From positions 2,942,501 through 3,006,500 of the forward strand of contig NZ_CP060713.1 in assembly GCF_014395785.1 (NCBI RefSeq): a stretch of 64,000 nt of DNA, in the 5' to 3' direction. The notes below the pieces were generated by a model. That model did not search any database, was not told the DNA's origin, and saw only the letters and a program-made list of their open reading frames with translations. How positions within the stretch are numbered: the stretch's first letter is position 1; the number at the start of each line of letters is the position of its first letter. Both the position numbers and the translations under genes were made by a program. This document shows positions 8,344 through 17,331 of this stretch, piece by piece. Source of the stretch: Nocardioides mesophilus. GTDB lineage: Bacteria; Actinomycetota; Actinomycetes; Propionibacteriales; Nocardioidaceae.

Positions 8344-9918
8344 GTGACGCTCCCCGCCCAGGTCAGCCCGCCGGAGATCGCGCTCAGCGACTCCGCCCCG
8401 TCCCAGGTGGCCGGCGCGGAGGTGGTCGCGGTGCCCGTGCTCGCCGACGGCGCCCCGGACGCGGACGGAGCCGCGCTCACCCTCGGTCCCGGTGCCGCCG
8501 AGCTGCTCGACGAGCTCGACGAGGACCTGTTCGCGCTGCTCGACGCCGCCAAGGCGACCGGCGAGGCCGGACAGATCGTGGACCGCACGGTGCTCGACGC
8601 GTCCGGGATGGGCAACAAGGACCTCCGCCAGGTGCTGCTCGTGGGCGTCGGCGCCGGCACCCCCGCGGAGCTGCGCCGGGCCGGCGCCGCCCTCGCCCGC
8701 CGGACCCGGGACTGCGGCGTCGTCGCGACCTCCCTGGCCGCGCTGGCCGACGAGGCCGGCCTCCGGGCCCTCGTCGAGGGCCTGGTGCTGGGCTCCTTCG
8801 AGTTCCACATGCGCTCCGGCGGCCCGCTGATCACCCCGCCGAAGCAGGTGGTGCTGGCCGGGGTCACCGACGTGAAGGGCCGCCGGCCCGCGCTGGAGCG
8901 GTCGTTGGCGGTGGCCGGCGCGAGCTGGCGGTCGCGGACGCTCGCGCTGGTGCCGGCCAACGAGAAGAACCCGGTGTGGATGGCCGAGCAGGCCGCCGAC
9001 GTCGCCCGGCACGCGGGCCTCGGCATCACCGTCTGGGACGAGAAGCGGCTCGCAGCCGAGGGGTTCGGCGGCATCGTCGGCGTCGGGCAGGGCTCGGTGA
9101 ACCCGCCGCGGCTGGTCCGCCTCGACTACGCCCCGCGCAAGGCGAACCGCAAGACCCCGCACGTCGTGCTGGTCGGCAAGGGCATCACCTTCGACACCGG
9201 TGGGCTCTCGATCAAGCCCAAGGACAACATGATGCTGATGAAGCGCGACATGACCGGCGCCGGCGTGGTGCTGGCGGTCATGGGCGCGCTGGCCGCGGTG
9301 GACTGCCCGGTCCGGGTGACCGGCTTGATGGCCTGCGCGGAGAACTCGGTGGGGGCGGCCTCGATCCGGCCCGGCGACGTGCTGCGCCACTACCGCGGGC
9401 GCACCAGCGAGGTGACCAACACCGACGCCGAGGGCCGGCTGGTGATGGCCGACGCGCTGGCCTACGCCGTCGAGCAGCTGCACCCCGACGTGCTGGTCGA
9501 CGTCGCCACCCTGACCGGGGCGATGAAGATCGCGCTCGGCCAGCGCACCGGCGGCTTCTTCGCCACCGACGACGCCCTGGCCGACACGTTGCGGACCGCG
9601 TCGCTCTCGGCCGGCGAGCCGCTGTGGCGGATGCCGCTGGTGGACGACTACGAGGAGCGGCTGGCGTCCAAGGTCGCCGACGCCGACAACGCGGCCGGCG
9701 GCCCGGGAGCGATCACCGCGGCGCTGTTCCTGCAGCACTTCACCGGCGGCCTGCCGTGGGCGCACCTCGACATCGCCTCCGTGGGCGACTCGCCGAGCGA
9801 CGAGCTCGAGTGGACCAAGGGCGCCACCGGTTTCGGTGCCCGGGCGCTGCTGCACTGGCTGGAGCTGCGCGAACCGTTGGCCGGGGTGGGCGCCCCGGCC
9901 GCACACAGGGAGGTGTGA
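8344..9918 (+). CDS. pepA: leucyl aminopeptidase (M17)
   Basis: 524 aa, the usual size of M17 metallo-aminopeptidases. The N-terminal regulatory domain is followed by the catalytic domain with VLVGKGITFDTGG (metal Lys and Asp), MKRDMTGAG and the family signature NTDAEGRLVMADALAYA. These enzymes form cytoplasmic hexamers and release N-terminal residues, and act in peptide turnover. GTG at 8344 has AGGAGG at the right distance upstream. The next gene starts 2 bp after the stop. Confidence 0.93.
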   Translation: MTLPAQVSPPEIALSDSAPSQVAGAEVVAVPVLADGAPDADGAALTLGPGAAELLDELDEDLFALLDAAKATGEAGQIVDRTVLDASGMGNKDLRQVLLVGVGAGTPAELRRAGAALARRTRDCGVVATSLAALADEAGLRALVEGLVLGSFEFHMRSGGPLITPPKQVVLAGVTDVKGRRPALERSLAVAGASWRSRTLALVPANEKNPVWMAEQAADVARHAGLGITVWDEKRLAAEGFGGIVGVGQGSVNPPRLVRLDYAPRKANRKTPHVVLVGKGITFDTGGLSIKPKDNMMLMKRDMTGAGVVLAVMGALAAVDCPVRVTGLMACAENSVGAASIRPGDVLRHYRGRTSEVTNTDAEGRLVMADALAYAVEQLHPDVLVDVATLTGAMKIALGQRTGGFFATDDALADTLRTASLSAGEPLWRMPLVDDYEERLASKVADADNAAGGPGAITAALFLQHFTGGLPWAHLDIASVGDSPSDELEWTKGATGFGARALLHWLELREPLAGVGAPAAHREV

Positions 9919-9919
9919 C

Positions 9920-10279
9920 ATGCACGGACTGACGGTGCGCTGGTCGCTGGCGGCCGCGCCGGAGGGGGCGGAGGACGCGCTTCGCGCGTACGTCGAGTCC
10001 TCCTCGCACGCCCGGTTCTCGGGCAAGTCGGGGCTGCGGTTCAAGACCTGGCGGATGCGTCCGGGGGAGTGGTTCGAGGGCTGCTACGTCTTCGAGACCA
10101 GCGCCGAGCGGGACGCCTTCGAGACGGAGTTCACCGAGAACGCCGCCACGTCGCCCGGTTCGCAGCTGGTCGGCTCCTCGCCGGAGCTGATCGAGCCGTG
10201 CGAGATCGTCGCGGTCGCCGAGGGCGGCGCCGGGTTCCTTGCTGCGCCGAGCTACGCCGGCCCGGTCGGCACCCAGTAG
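9920..10279 (+). CDS. hypothetical protein, YdhR-like monooxygenase fold (tentative)
   Basis: 119 aa. The stretch GLRFKTWRMRPGEWFEGCYV followed by FETSAERDAFETEF resembles the dimeric alpha-beta barrel of YdhR-type putative monooxygenases, where a Trp- and Gly-containing strand precedes an acidic helix. No catalytic residue can be named. It follows pepA directly. Its 3' end overlaps the convergent GNAT gene by 28 bp. Confidence 0.6.
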   Translation: MHGLTVRWSLAAAPEGAEDALRAYVESSSHARFSGKSGLRFKTWRMRPGEWFEGCYVFETSAERDAFETEFTENAATSPGSQLVGSSPELIEPCEIVAVAEGGAGFLAAPSYAGPVGTQ

Positions 10280-10812
10280 CGCAGCTTGCCCTGCCGGGTG
10301 TCCTCGTAGACCCCGCCGTTGCGCTCGATAGTGCGCCGTGACGGCTCGTTGTCCACGTCGCAGGTGACCAGCACCGGGTCGATGCCCCGCGCGTGGCACA
10401 GCGGCAGCATCTGCGCGAGGGCGTACGTCGCCGCGCCCCTGCCCCGGGCGCTGGGACGGACGCCGTACCCGATGTGCCCGCCCCAGGTGAGCAGCAGGTC
10501 GGTCAGCCGGTGGCGCAGCGAGATCCGGCCGACGTACCCGTGCTCGTCGACGATCCACCGGACGGTGTACGGCACGTAGGCCGCCGGCCGGGGCGTCTCC
10601 TCAAGCCGTTCGGCGAGCAGGTGCTCGACGTAGCGCGCGAAGACCGCCGGGTCGGCGACGTCCTCGCGGCTGAACCGCAGCCCGGGGAAGCCGTCCTCGG
10701 CGGGCAGGGAGACCAGCCCCGAGTACGCCGGCCTGCCCTCGGCGGCGAACTCGTCGGCCGCCTCGAGGAAGCTGCGGTGGAAGCGGGGGTCGGGGTCGAC
10801 GAGCCGGAACAC
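10252..10812 (-). CDS. GNAT family N-acetyltransferase
   Basis: 186 aa. The acetyl-CoA binding motif is clear (GYGVRPSARGRGAATYAL), followed by VTCDVDNEPSRRTIERNGG, the usual motif-B region of GNAT proteins. The N-terminus (FRLVDPDPRFHRSFLEAA) resembles predicted acetyltransferases of the COG3981 type. Substrate unknown. GTG at 10812. Convergent with and overlapping the upstream hypothetical gene. Confidence 0.82.
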   Translation of the reverse strand: MFRLVDPDPRFHRSFLEAADEFAAEGRPAYSGLVSLPAEDGFPGLRFSREDVADPAVFARYVEHLLAERLEETPRPAAYVPYTVRWIVDEHGYVGRISLRHRLTDLLLTWGGHIGYGVRPSARGRGAATYALAQMLPLCHARGIDPVLVTCDVDNEPSRRTIERNGGVYEDTRQGKLRYWVPTGPA

Positions 10813-10911
10813 CCGACCAGCCTAGGCGCGCAGTCGGTCCGACGTGCATGCCGCCGGCCCGGGCGGGTATGCCTGAGAGGTCCCCCCCGTTCGTCCCCCC
10901 AGGAGATCGTC

Positions 10912-11487
10912 GTGAACCTCACCAGGCTCGTCGCCCGTGCCGTCGTCGGAGGGCTGTTCGTCGGCCACGGCACCCAGAAGCTCGCCGGGTGGTTCGGCGG
11001 CCCCGGCCTGGAGGGCACCACCGGGATGATGGAGTCGCTGGAGATGAACCCGCCGCGGCGCAACGCCCTGGCCGCCGGGGTCACCGAGACCGCGGGCGGG
11101 GCGCTGCTGGTCGCGGGCCTGGCCACGCCGCTGGCCAGCGCCGGGCTGATCGGCACGATGATCACCGCGATCCGCAAGGTGCACTGGTCGAGCGGGCCGT
11201 GGGCGACCAGCGGCGGCTACGAGTACAACCTCGTGCTGATCGCCTCGCTGCTCGCTCTCGCCGAGGAACGGCCCGGCGACCTCTCCCTCGACGCGGCGCT
11301 CGGTCTGGACTTCACCGGGGTGAAGTGGCCGCTGGCCGCCCTGGCCCTGGGCGCGGCCGCGTCCGAGGCCAGCGTGCTGCTGGGCAGGCGGGGCGGCGCC
11401 GACGCGAAGGCCAGCGCGTCCGACGGCGGGGTCGGCGAGCACCTCGACGAGGCCGGTCCGGTCCGGCCCCGCCCCGGCGTCGTCTGA
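10912..11487 (+). CDS. DoxX family membrane protein
   Basis: 191 aa. Four hydrophobic helices (about residues 4-20, 48-68, 70-88 and 105-122) with the DoxX signature VGHGTQKLAGWFGGPGLEGT near the N-terminus. DoxX proteins are membrane components linked to thiol/redox homeostasis in mycobacteria. GTG at 10912 with AGGAGA six bases upstream. The C-terminal tail of about 35 residues is polar. Confidence 0.85.
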   Translation: MNLTRLVARAVVGGLFVGHGTQKLAGWFGGPGLEGTTGMMESLEMNPPRRNALAAGVTETAGGALLVAGLATPLASAGLIGTMITAIRKVHWSSGPWATSGGYEYNLVLIASLLALAEERPGDLSLDAALGLDFTGVKWPLAALALGAAASEASVLLGRRGGADAKASASDGGVGEHLDEAGPVRPRPGVV

Positions 11488-11498
11488 GCCGGTCCGGG

Positions 11499-12245
11499 TC
11501 AGGAGCCGGGGGTCCACACCTTCTTGGCCACCAGCAGGCCGTCGCCGACCGGCAGCAGCACCGGCAGCAGCGACTCGTGCTCGCCGACGGTGCGGACCAG
11601 CTCGCGGATCGCCACCGTCTCCTCGTCCCGCTGCGCCGGGTCGGCCACCCGGTCGTGCCAGAGCGCGTTGTCGAACGCCACGATGCCGCCGGGCCGGAGC
11701 AGCCGCATCGCCTCGTCGAGGTAGGCGGAGTACTCCCGCTTGTCGCCGTCGGCGAAGACCATGTCGTAGTGGCCGTCGGTCAGCCGCGGCAGCACGTCGA
11801 GGGCGGCGCCGGGGATCAGCCGGACCCGCTGCGAGGGGATCCCGGCCTCGGTGAAGGCCTCCTTGGCGAGTCGCTGGTGCTCCGCCTCGGTGTCCACGGT
11901 GGTGAGCACCCCGTCGGGGCGCATCCCGCGCATCATCCAGACACCGGAGACCCCGGTGCCGGTGCCGATCTCGACCACGGCGCGGGCCTCGGTGACCGCG
12001 GCCAGGAAGCGCAGGGCCGCGCCGCCACCGCAGCCGATCGGGGCGACCCCGACCTCGGTGGCCCGGGCGCGTGCGTTGCGGAGCACGTCGTCCTCGCTGA
12101 CGAACTCCTCGGCGTAGTTCCAGCTGGCCGGCTTGAGTCCCGTGGCGATGATGGCCTCCCTCGTCGTGCCCCGGGCGGTCGGTGACCCGGGTGCGTCTGC
12201 GGCGGACTCTACCGTCGTCGCGGTCTCCCGAGCGCCATCGGCCAC
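11499..12245 (-). CDS. O-methyltransferase, divergent from sigE
   Basis: 248 aa class I SAM-dependent methyltransferase. SAM-binding motif [14 protein letters not shown], acidic motif [14 protein letters not shown] and the metal/substrate loop [19 protein letters not shown] are visible. It resembles Mycobacterium Rv1220c, which is likewise divergent from sigE, so the neighbourhood is conserved. The substrate is unknown. GTG at 12245 is the longest start; the conserved part begins near residue 28, so a shorter form is possible. Confidence 0.83.
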   Translation of the reverse strand: MADGARETATTVESAADAPGSPTARGTTREAIIATGLKPASWNYAEEFVSEDDVLRNARARATEVGVAPIGCGGGAALRFLAAVTEARAVVEIGTGTGVSGVWMMRGMRPDGVLTTVDTEAEHQRLAKEAFTEAGIPSQRVRLIPGAALDVLPRLTDGHYDMVFADGDKREYSAYLDEAMRLLRPGGIVAFDNALWHDRVADPAQRDEETVAIRELVRTVGEHESLLPVLLPVGDGLLVAKKVWTPGS

Positions 12246-12260
12246 GACCGCCGCGGTCGC

Positions 12261-12286
12261 GGAACATCGCCCCGCCGCCGTACGTT
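12261..12286 (+). promoter_or_regulatory. SigE-type autoregulatory promoter
   Basis: GGAAC at 12261-12265, a 17-bp spacer and CGTT at 12283-12286 match the GGAAC-N16..18-CGTT consensus known for mycobacterial SigE and related ECF factors. It lies about 115 bp before the sigE start, where an autoregulatory promoter is expected. Confidence 0.6.
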
Positions 12287-12400
12287 GACCTGGTGGAACC
12301 CAGCAGATTCCTGCCCGCTCCTCAGCACCCTCTCAGGCGCGGCCCCTACGTTCGAGGAGACACGAAGCGTCGGATGATGGCACGGGCCCGGGAGCACCTC

Positions 12401-13027
12401 ATGAGCAGCACCTCGCAGAGCAGCAGCCCTTCCGACGCGCAGGGTGAGGCGGACGCGGGCTGGGCGGCTCCGTCGTGGGAGCAGATCGTCGCCGAGCACT
12501 CGGCGCGGGTCTACCGGCTCGCCTACCGGTTGACCGGCAACCGTCCCGACGCCGAGGACCTCACCCAGGAGGTCTTCGTCCGGGTCTTCCGCTCGCTGTC
12601 GTCCTACAGCCCCGGCACCTTCGAGGGCTGGCTGCACCGGATCACCACGAACCTGTTCCTCGACCAGGCCCGGCGCAAGGCACGGATCCGCTTCGACGCG
12701 CTCGCCGACGACGCCGACTCCCGCATCCCCAGCGTCGCCCCGACCCCTGACCGGAGCGTGCTGGACGGGCTCTTCGACGACGACGTCGAGGCCGCGCTGC
12801 GCGACCTCCCTCCCGACTTCCGGGCCGCGGTCGTGCTCTGCGACATCGAGGGGCTGAGCTACGAGGAGATCTCCGACGTGCTCGACCTCAAGCTCGGCAC
12901 GGTCCGGTCCCGGATCCACCGCGGCCGCACGATGCTGCGCGCCGCCCTGGCGCACCGGGCTCCCGGCAGCGGGCGCTCGCGGTACGCCGGCCCGCTCGAC
13001 CTGCCGTTGAGCCCGCAGGTCACGTGA
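12401..13027 (+). CDS. sigE: ECF RNA polymerase sigma factor SigE
   Basis: 208 aa with sigma-2 ([20 protein letters not shown], then [20 protein letters not shown]) and sigma-4 ([20 protein letters not shown] and [12 protein letters not shown]) regions almost identical to mycobacterial SigE, the envelope-stress sigma factor. Followed by a zinc anti-sigma factor and htrA, the same gene order as in mycobacteria. ATG at 12401 is chosen for the GGGAG seven bases upstream. In-frame ATGs at 12374 and 12377 would add eight or nine residues, and multiple starts are known for this factor in mycobacteria. A SigE-type promoter is present upstream. Confidence 0.92.
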   Translation: MSSTSQSSSPSDAQGEADAGWAAPSWEQIVAEHSARVYRLAYRLTGNRPDAEDLTQEVFVRVFRSLSSYSPGTFEGWLHRITTNLFLDQARRKARIRFDALADDADSRIPSVAPTPDRSVLDGLFDDDVEAALRDLPPDFRAAVVLCDIEGLSYEEISDVLDLKLGTVRSRIHRGRTMLRAALAHRAPGSGRSRYAGPLDLPLSPQVT

Positions 13028-13614
13028 TGCGACTCGGAGGACACCTCGGCGCCACGGCGAGCGCGCTCGTCGACGGCCAGCTCGGCCCGGTCGAGGAGGA
13101 GCGCGCCTGGGTGCACGTGCACCGCTGCGCCCCCTGCCGCCGGCTCGTCGAGCACGAGGGCTGGACCAAGCGACAGCTGAGCTCGGTGGCCGGCGGTGAA
13201 CCCTCCGCGCGGCTGCTCGGCTCCCTCTACGGCCTCGACGCGCGGCGCGAGGAGACCGCCGACGCCGCCGAGGTGCAGGCGTCCTGGGCCGCGGTGCACC
13301 GGCTCGAGGAGCACGCCCGCGGCCGCCGCCGGGTCGGGATCGCCGCGGTCGGCGTCGGCTCGGTGTCCGCGGCCGTCCTCGGGATGGCCACCCTCAGCGG
13401 CGCACCGCTCGGCATCGGCAACGCTCCGTCCGCGCCGCCGGCGACCTCGCTGACCCGGCCCTCGACGCCCTCGTCGTCGCCGGCCGGCTCCGCCACGAGC
13501 CGGCCGACCGGAAGTCCGCTTCCCGGGCCCGTGCTGCACCGCGACCCGGTGCCGCCGTGGGCGATGCCCCGGTCCGCCGGCGACCGCGCCGTCCCGGTCC
13601 TCGCCCCGCGCTGA
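13027..13614 (+). CDS. rseA: anti-sigma factor, RseA-like with zinc-finger (HxxxCxxC)
   Basis: 195 aa. The zinc anti-sigma signature H-x3-C-x2-C is present in HVHRCAPCRRLVEH (residues about 31-43). A hydrophobic segment (VGIAAVGVGSVSAAVLGMAT, near residue 103) could anchor it in the membrane, followed by a Ser/Thr/Pro-rich outer tail. It should hold SigE inactive and release it on envelope or redox stress. The start overlaps the sigE stop (TGATG), the usual translational coupling of a sigma/anti-sigma pair. A GTG at 13024 is an alternative start. Confidence 0.86.
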   Translation: MRLGGHLGATASALVDGQLGPVEEERAWVHVHRCAPCRRLVEHEGWTKRQLSSVAGGEPSARLLGSLYGLDARREETADAAEVQASWAAVHRLEEHARGRRRVGIAAVGVGSVSAAVLGMATLSGAPLGIGNAPSAPPATSLTRPSTPSSSPAGSATSRPTGSPLPGPVLHRDPVPPWAMPRSAGDRAVPVLAPR

Positions 13615-13658
13615 TCTCCCCTCGCCCGGGCGTTGGCACGGTGGGACACAATGGGCGG

Positions 13659-15098
13659 GTGAGCCAGTACGACGATCGCGACCCGGCCGAACCGGCACCG
13701 GACCGGCCGACCGGTGACGGGGCCGACCGGCCCCGCGACGTCGGGCAGCAGCCTGTCCCGCCGCCCCCCTCCGCGGACGAGGGGCACGAGGGGTGGCGCC
13801 GCCCCGAGCACACCGAGCCGCTGCCGGCGTACGGCGAGCCCACCGAGCCGCCCCCGTCGTACGACGAGCACACCGCCCCGCTGCCGGCGTACGGACCGGA
13901 GCACACCGCCCCGCTGCCGGCCCACGAGTGGACGCCTGGCCCCGACCCGCAGGGCTACCCGCCCTACGGCTACTACGCTGCCCCGCCGGCCGCGCCCCGC
14001 ACCTCCGCCGCGCTTCCCGGCTGGCTGTGGCCGGTGGTCGCGGCGACCGCGCTCGTGGTCGGCCTGCTCGGCGGCACGCTGGGCGGGGTGGCGGTCTCGC
14101 GCTCGATGTCCGGCGGCACTGTCGACCTGCCGGTCATCGACGGCAGCCGCGGCACCAGCGCCCCGCTCGAGGCCGACAACGGCAGCATCTCGGCGGTCGC
14201 GTCCGCGCTGCTGCCCAGCACCGTGCAGATCCTCGCCCGCGGCGGCGCGGGCGGCGGTGGCGGTGCCACCGGATCGGGCTTCGTGCTCGACGCCGACGGC
14301 CACGTGATCACCAACAACCACGTCGTCGCGGACGCGACCGGACCCGGCGAGATCGAGGTCGTGGACCTCCGCGGGCGCACCTACGACGCCACCATCGTCG
14401 GGCGCAGCCCGGTCTACGACATCGCGGTCCTCGACGTGAAGGACGCCGAACGGCTCCGCCCCGCCGCCCTCGGCTCGTCCAAGGCGATGCGCGTGGGCGA
14501 CTCGGTGGTGGCGATCGGCTCGCCCCTCGGGCTGAGCAGCACCGTGACCTCCGGCATCGTCAGCGCGCTCGACCGCCCGGTGACGACCGGCACCCAGGAC
14601 GAGTCCTCCTACATCAACGCGGTGCAGACCGACGCCGCGATCAACCCCGGCAACTCCGGCGGCCCGCTGGTCAACATGCGCGGTCAGGTGGTCGGGGTCA
14701 ACTCCGCGATCGCCACCACCGGTGGCTCCTTCGGCGGCGAGTCCGGCAACATCGGCGTCGGCTTCGCGATCCCGATGGAGCAGGTGCAGATCACCGCGTC
14801 GCAGATCCTCACCACCGGCGAGGCGAAGTACCCCGTCATCGGCGCCAACGTGAACATCGGCGGCCGCGGTGGCGACGGCGCCGAGGTCGTCGCGGTGCCC
14901 GCGGACACCCCCGCGGACGACGCCGGGCTCCGCAAGGGCGACGTCGTGGTCGCGGTCGAGGACACCCAGGTCACCGACGGGATCGGGCTGATCGTGGCGA
15001 TCCGCAGCCACCAGCCCGGAGAGGTCGTGGTGCTGACCGTGCGCCGCGACGGCGAGGAGAAGCAGGTCCGGATCCGGCTGGACGCCAAGGTCGGCTGA
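13659..15098 (+). CDS. htrA: membrane-anchored HtrA-type serine protease with PDZ domain
   Basis: 479 aa. A 110-residue Pro-rich cytoplasmic region with repeated EHTxPLPAYG-like units is followed by a TM helix (about 120-140), a trypsin-like domain and a C-terminal PDZ domain (about 385-475). The catalytic triad is intact: His221 in ITNNHVVA, Asp254 in VYDIAVLDV and Ser333 in GNSGGPLVN. HtrA degrades misfolded envelope proteins and is a classic SigE target. The GTG start follows CACAAT by six bases, a leaderless arrangement. Confidence 0.92.
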   Translation: MSQYDDRDPAEPAPDRPTGDGADRPRDVGQQPVPPPPSADEGHEGWRRPEHTEPLPAYGEPTEPPPSYDEHTAPLPAYGPEHTAPLPAHEWTPGPDPQGYPPYGYYAAPPAAPRTSAALPGWLWPVVAATALVVGLLGGTLGGVAVSRSMSGGTVDLPVIDGSRGTSAPLEADNGSISAVASALLPSTVQILARGGAGGGGGATGSGFVLDADGHVITNNHVVADATGPGEIEVVDLRGRTYDATIVGRSPVYDIAVLDVKDAERLRPAALGSSKAMRVGDSVVAIGSPLGLSSTVTSGIVSALDRPVTTGTQDESSYINAVQTDAAINPGNSGGPLVNMRGQVVGVNSAIATTGGSFGGESGNIGVGFAIPMEQVQITASQILTTGEAKYPVIGANVNIGGRGGDGAEVVAVPADTPADDAGLRKGDVVVAVEDTQVTDGIGLIVAIRSHQPGEVVVLTVRRDGEEKQVRIRLDAKVG

Positions 15099-15134
15099 CC
15101 GGTTCGACCCCGGCGGACCCGCTCGACCCTCGGG

Positions 15135-15464
15135 TCAGGTCGCGTCGGAGTCGTACGGCGGCCGCTCGTCGCGCCGCAGGGGCCGCTGCCCCGGCCGGTC
15201 CGTGCGCTCCTCGGGCGTCTCGTCCCAGGTGTCCTGGATGTACTTGCGCACCGCGCGCCGCGGGTCGAGGTCGGTGAGCTCGAAGTTGGAGAACTCCGGG
15301 CCGAGCTCGCTGCGGATGTCGTCGCGGGCGGCCTGGGAGAACGCCCGGACCTGCCGGATCATCCGGCCGGCCTGGCGGGCGAAGTCCGGGAGCCGGTCCG
15401 GCCCGAAGATCAGCACGGCCACCACGACGATGACCACCATCTCGGGCAGGCCGACTCCGAACAC
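15135..15464 (-). CDS. tatB: Sec-independent protein translocase subunit TatB
   Basis: 109 aa. N-terminal TM helix (GLPEMVVIVVVAVLIFGPDRLPDFAR) with the conserved Gly-Pro hinge, then an amphipathic helix and a charged tail, as in TatB. Works with TatA and TatC in export of folded proteins. Convergent with htrA; in mycobacteria tatB follows htrA on the same strand, so the gene is inverted here. Only 2 bp separate it from mrp upstream. Confidence 0.86.
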   Translation of the reverse strand: MFGVGLPEMVVIVVVAVLIFGPDRLPDFARQAGRMIRQVRAFSQAARDDIRSELGPEFSNFELTDLDPRRAVRKYIQDTWDETPEERTDRPGQRPLRRDERPPYDSDAT

Positions 15465-15466
15465 GG

Positions 15467-16719
15467 CTACAACCTACCGGCCGGGCTGAGCCCGAGCTGC
15501 ATTCCGGCCAGACCGCGGCCGCGGCCCGCGAGCTTGTCGGCGACCTCTCCGAGCACGCCCGCGGCCACCGAGCCGGGCGTGGCCGAGATGATCGGCCGGC
15601 CGACGTCCCCGCCGGAGCGGAGGTCGAGGTCCAGCGGGATCTCGCCGAGGACCGGCACGTCGTAGCCGAAGCGGGCCGACAGGGTGGCCGCCACGCGGGC
15701 GCCGCCGCCGCTGCCGAAGACCTCCAGCCGGTGCTCGGGGCCGCAGTGCGGGCAGGGCAGGAAGGACATGTTCTCCACGACGCCGACCACCCGCTGGTGC
15801 ATCATCGAGGCCATGGTGCCGGCCCGCTCGGCCACCTCCGCGGCGGCCTCCTGGGGCGTGGTCACCACGACCACCTCGGCGTTCGGCAGGTGCTGGCCCA
15901 GGGAGATCGCGATGTCGCCGGTGCCGGGCGGCAGGTCGAGGAAGAGCACGTCGAGGTCGCCCCAGTAGACGTCGCTGAGCATCTGCACCAGGGCCCGGTC
16001 GAGCATCGGGCCGCGCCAGGCCACGACCTGGTCGCGGCGCGGCTTGAGCATCCCGATCGAGATCACCGAGAGCGCCCCGGTGGCGCTGCCGGCGGCCCCG
16101 CCGGTGCCTCCGGTGCTGGTCAGGCCGCCGACGTCCCCGGACCCGTCGCCCGAGCCGGCCACGCCGAGCGCCCCGAGCTCGACGGGCACCGGCATGATCA
16201 TCTCCTCGACCTGGGTCGGGCGGACGTCGCCGACCCCGAGCATCGCGGGCACCGAGTGGCCGTAGATGTCGGCGTCCACGATGCCGACCTTGCGACCCTG
16301 CAGCGCCATCGCGACGGCCAGGTTCACCGTCACCGACGACTTGCCGACGCCGCCCTTGCCGCTGGCGATCGCGTAGACCTTGGTGAGCGAGTCCGGCCGG
16401 CCGAACGGGATCTCGCGCTGCGTCTGACCCCCACGCAGGGTCTCCTGCAGGCCGCTGCGCTGCTCGGGGCTCATCACGCCGAGCGTCAGGTCCACCCCGG
16501 TCACCCCGGGCACCTTGCCGACCGCGGCGGTCACGTCCCGGGTGATGGTGTCCTTGAGCGGGCAGCCCGACACCGTGAGCAGCACGTGCACCGCGACCAT
16601 GCCCTGCGGGTCGATGTTCACGGAGTCGACCATGCCGAGCTCGGTGATGGGGCGCCGGATCTCCGGGTCGTTCACCGTCGCGAGCGCAGCCTGGATCTCT
16701 TCGAGCGCGGGGAAGTCAT
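15467..16719 (-). CDS. mrp: Mrp/NBP35-type ATP-binding Fe-S cluster carrier (frameshift at N-terminus)
   Basis: About 417 aa once corrected. N-terminal MIP18-like domain (VNDPEIRRPITELGMVDSV), then a P-loop (IASGKGGVGKSS), DADIYGHSVPAMLG, FLDLPPGTGD and a CPHC pair for Fe-S binding. The open frame as given starts only at GTG 16675, inside the MIP18 domain. An ATG at 16717-16719, six bases after a TACGCT -10 box, is out of frame by one. One extra base in the GGGG run at 16709-16712 gives MTSPALEEIQAALATVNDPE, the standard N-terminus. A 40-residue Gly/Ser/Thr-rich insertion between VPVELGALGV and ALSVISIGML is unusual for the family. Confidence 0.88.
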
Positions 16720-16725
16720 GTGTTC

Positions 16726-16731
16726 AGCGTA
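16726..16731 (-). promoter_or_regulatory. leaderless -10 box of mrp
   Basis: TACGCT on the minus strand, six bases before the ATG at 16719-16717. It supports that upstream start and hence the frameshift correction. Confidence 0.5.
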
Positions 16732-16743
16732 CGCGGCGCCGGC

Positions 16744-17331
16744 TCAACGCCGGTCGCCACCGTCGTCGTCGCGACGAGCCTCGCTGCTCTCCCGGTCCCG
16801 GTCGCGGCGCTCCTCCAGCTCGCCGATCTCGCCGAGCAGGCTGCGCAGCTCCGAGCGGACGTAGTCGCGGGTGGCCACCTCGCCGAGCGCCATCCGCAGC
16901 GAGGCCATCTCGCGGGCGAGGAACTCCATGTCGGCGTGCGCCCGGGTGTTCGCCTGCCGGTCCTGCTCGGCGATGACGCGGTCCCGGTCCTCCTGCCGGT
17001 TCTGGGCGAGCAGGATCAGCGGAGCGGCGTACGACGCCTGCAGGCTGAGGATCAGCGTCAGGAAGATGAACGGGTAGGCGTCGAAGGGGAGCGTGCCGGG
17101 AGCCAGCCAGTTCCAGGCCAGCCAGACCAGCACGAACAGCGTCATGTAGAGCAGGAACCGGGCGGTGCCCATGAATCGGGCGAAGTTCTCCGCGAACCGC
17201 CCGAACCGGTCCTTGTCCAGCTCGCGCCGTCGACGCAGCAGCGGCCGGCGGGACTCCCGCGGCACGTCGAGGCGGGGGCCGCGGTGCTCCGAGCGCAGCT
17301 CCACGCGCCGCTCCGAGCCCGGCCTAGCCAC
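16744..17331 (-). CDS. DUF1003 domain-containing membrane protein
   Basis: 195 aa. Two transmembrane helices (LLYMTLFVLVWLAWNW and FIFLTLILSLQASYAAPLIL) inside the DUF1003 signature ending in LAQNRQEDRDR, then a coiled-coil C-terminus rich in Glu/Arg. Function unknown. It overlaps the upstream MgtE/CBS gene by 8 bp and is followed by mrp, the same arrangement as Rv1229c-Rv1232c in mycobacteria. Confidence 0.85.
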   Translation of the reverse strand: MARPGSERRVELRSEHRGPRLDVPRESRRPLLRRRRELDKDRFGRFAENFARFMGTARFLLYMTLFVLVWLAWNWLAPGTLPFDAYPFIFLTLILSLQASYAAPLILLAQNRQEDRDRVIAEQDRQANTRAHADMEFLAREMASLRMALGEVATRDYVRSELRSLLGEIGELEERRDRDRESSEARRDDDGGDRR

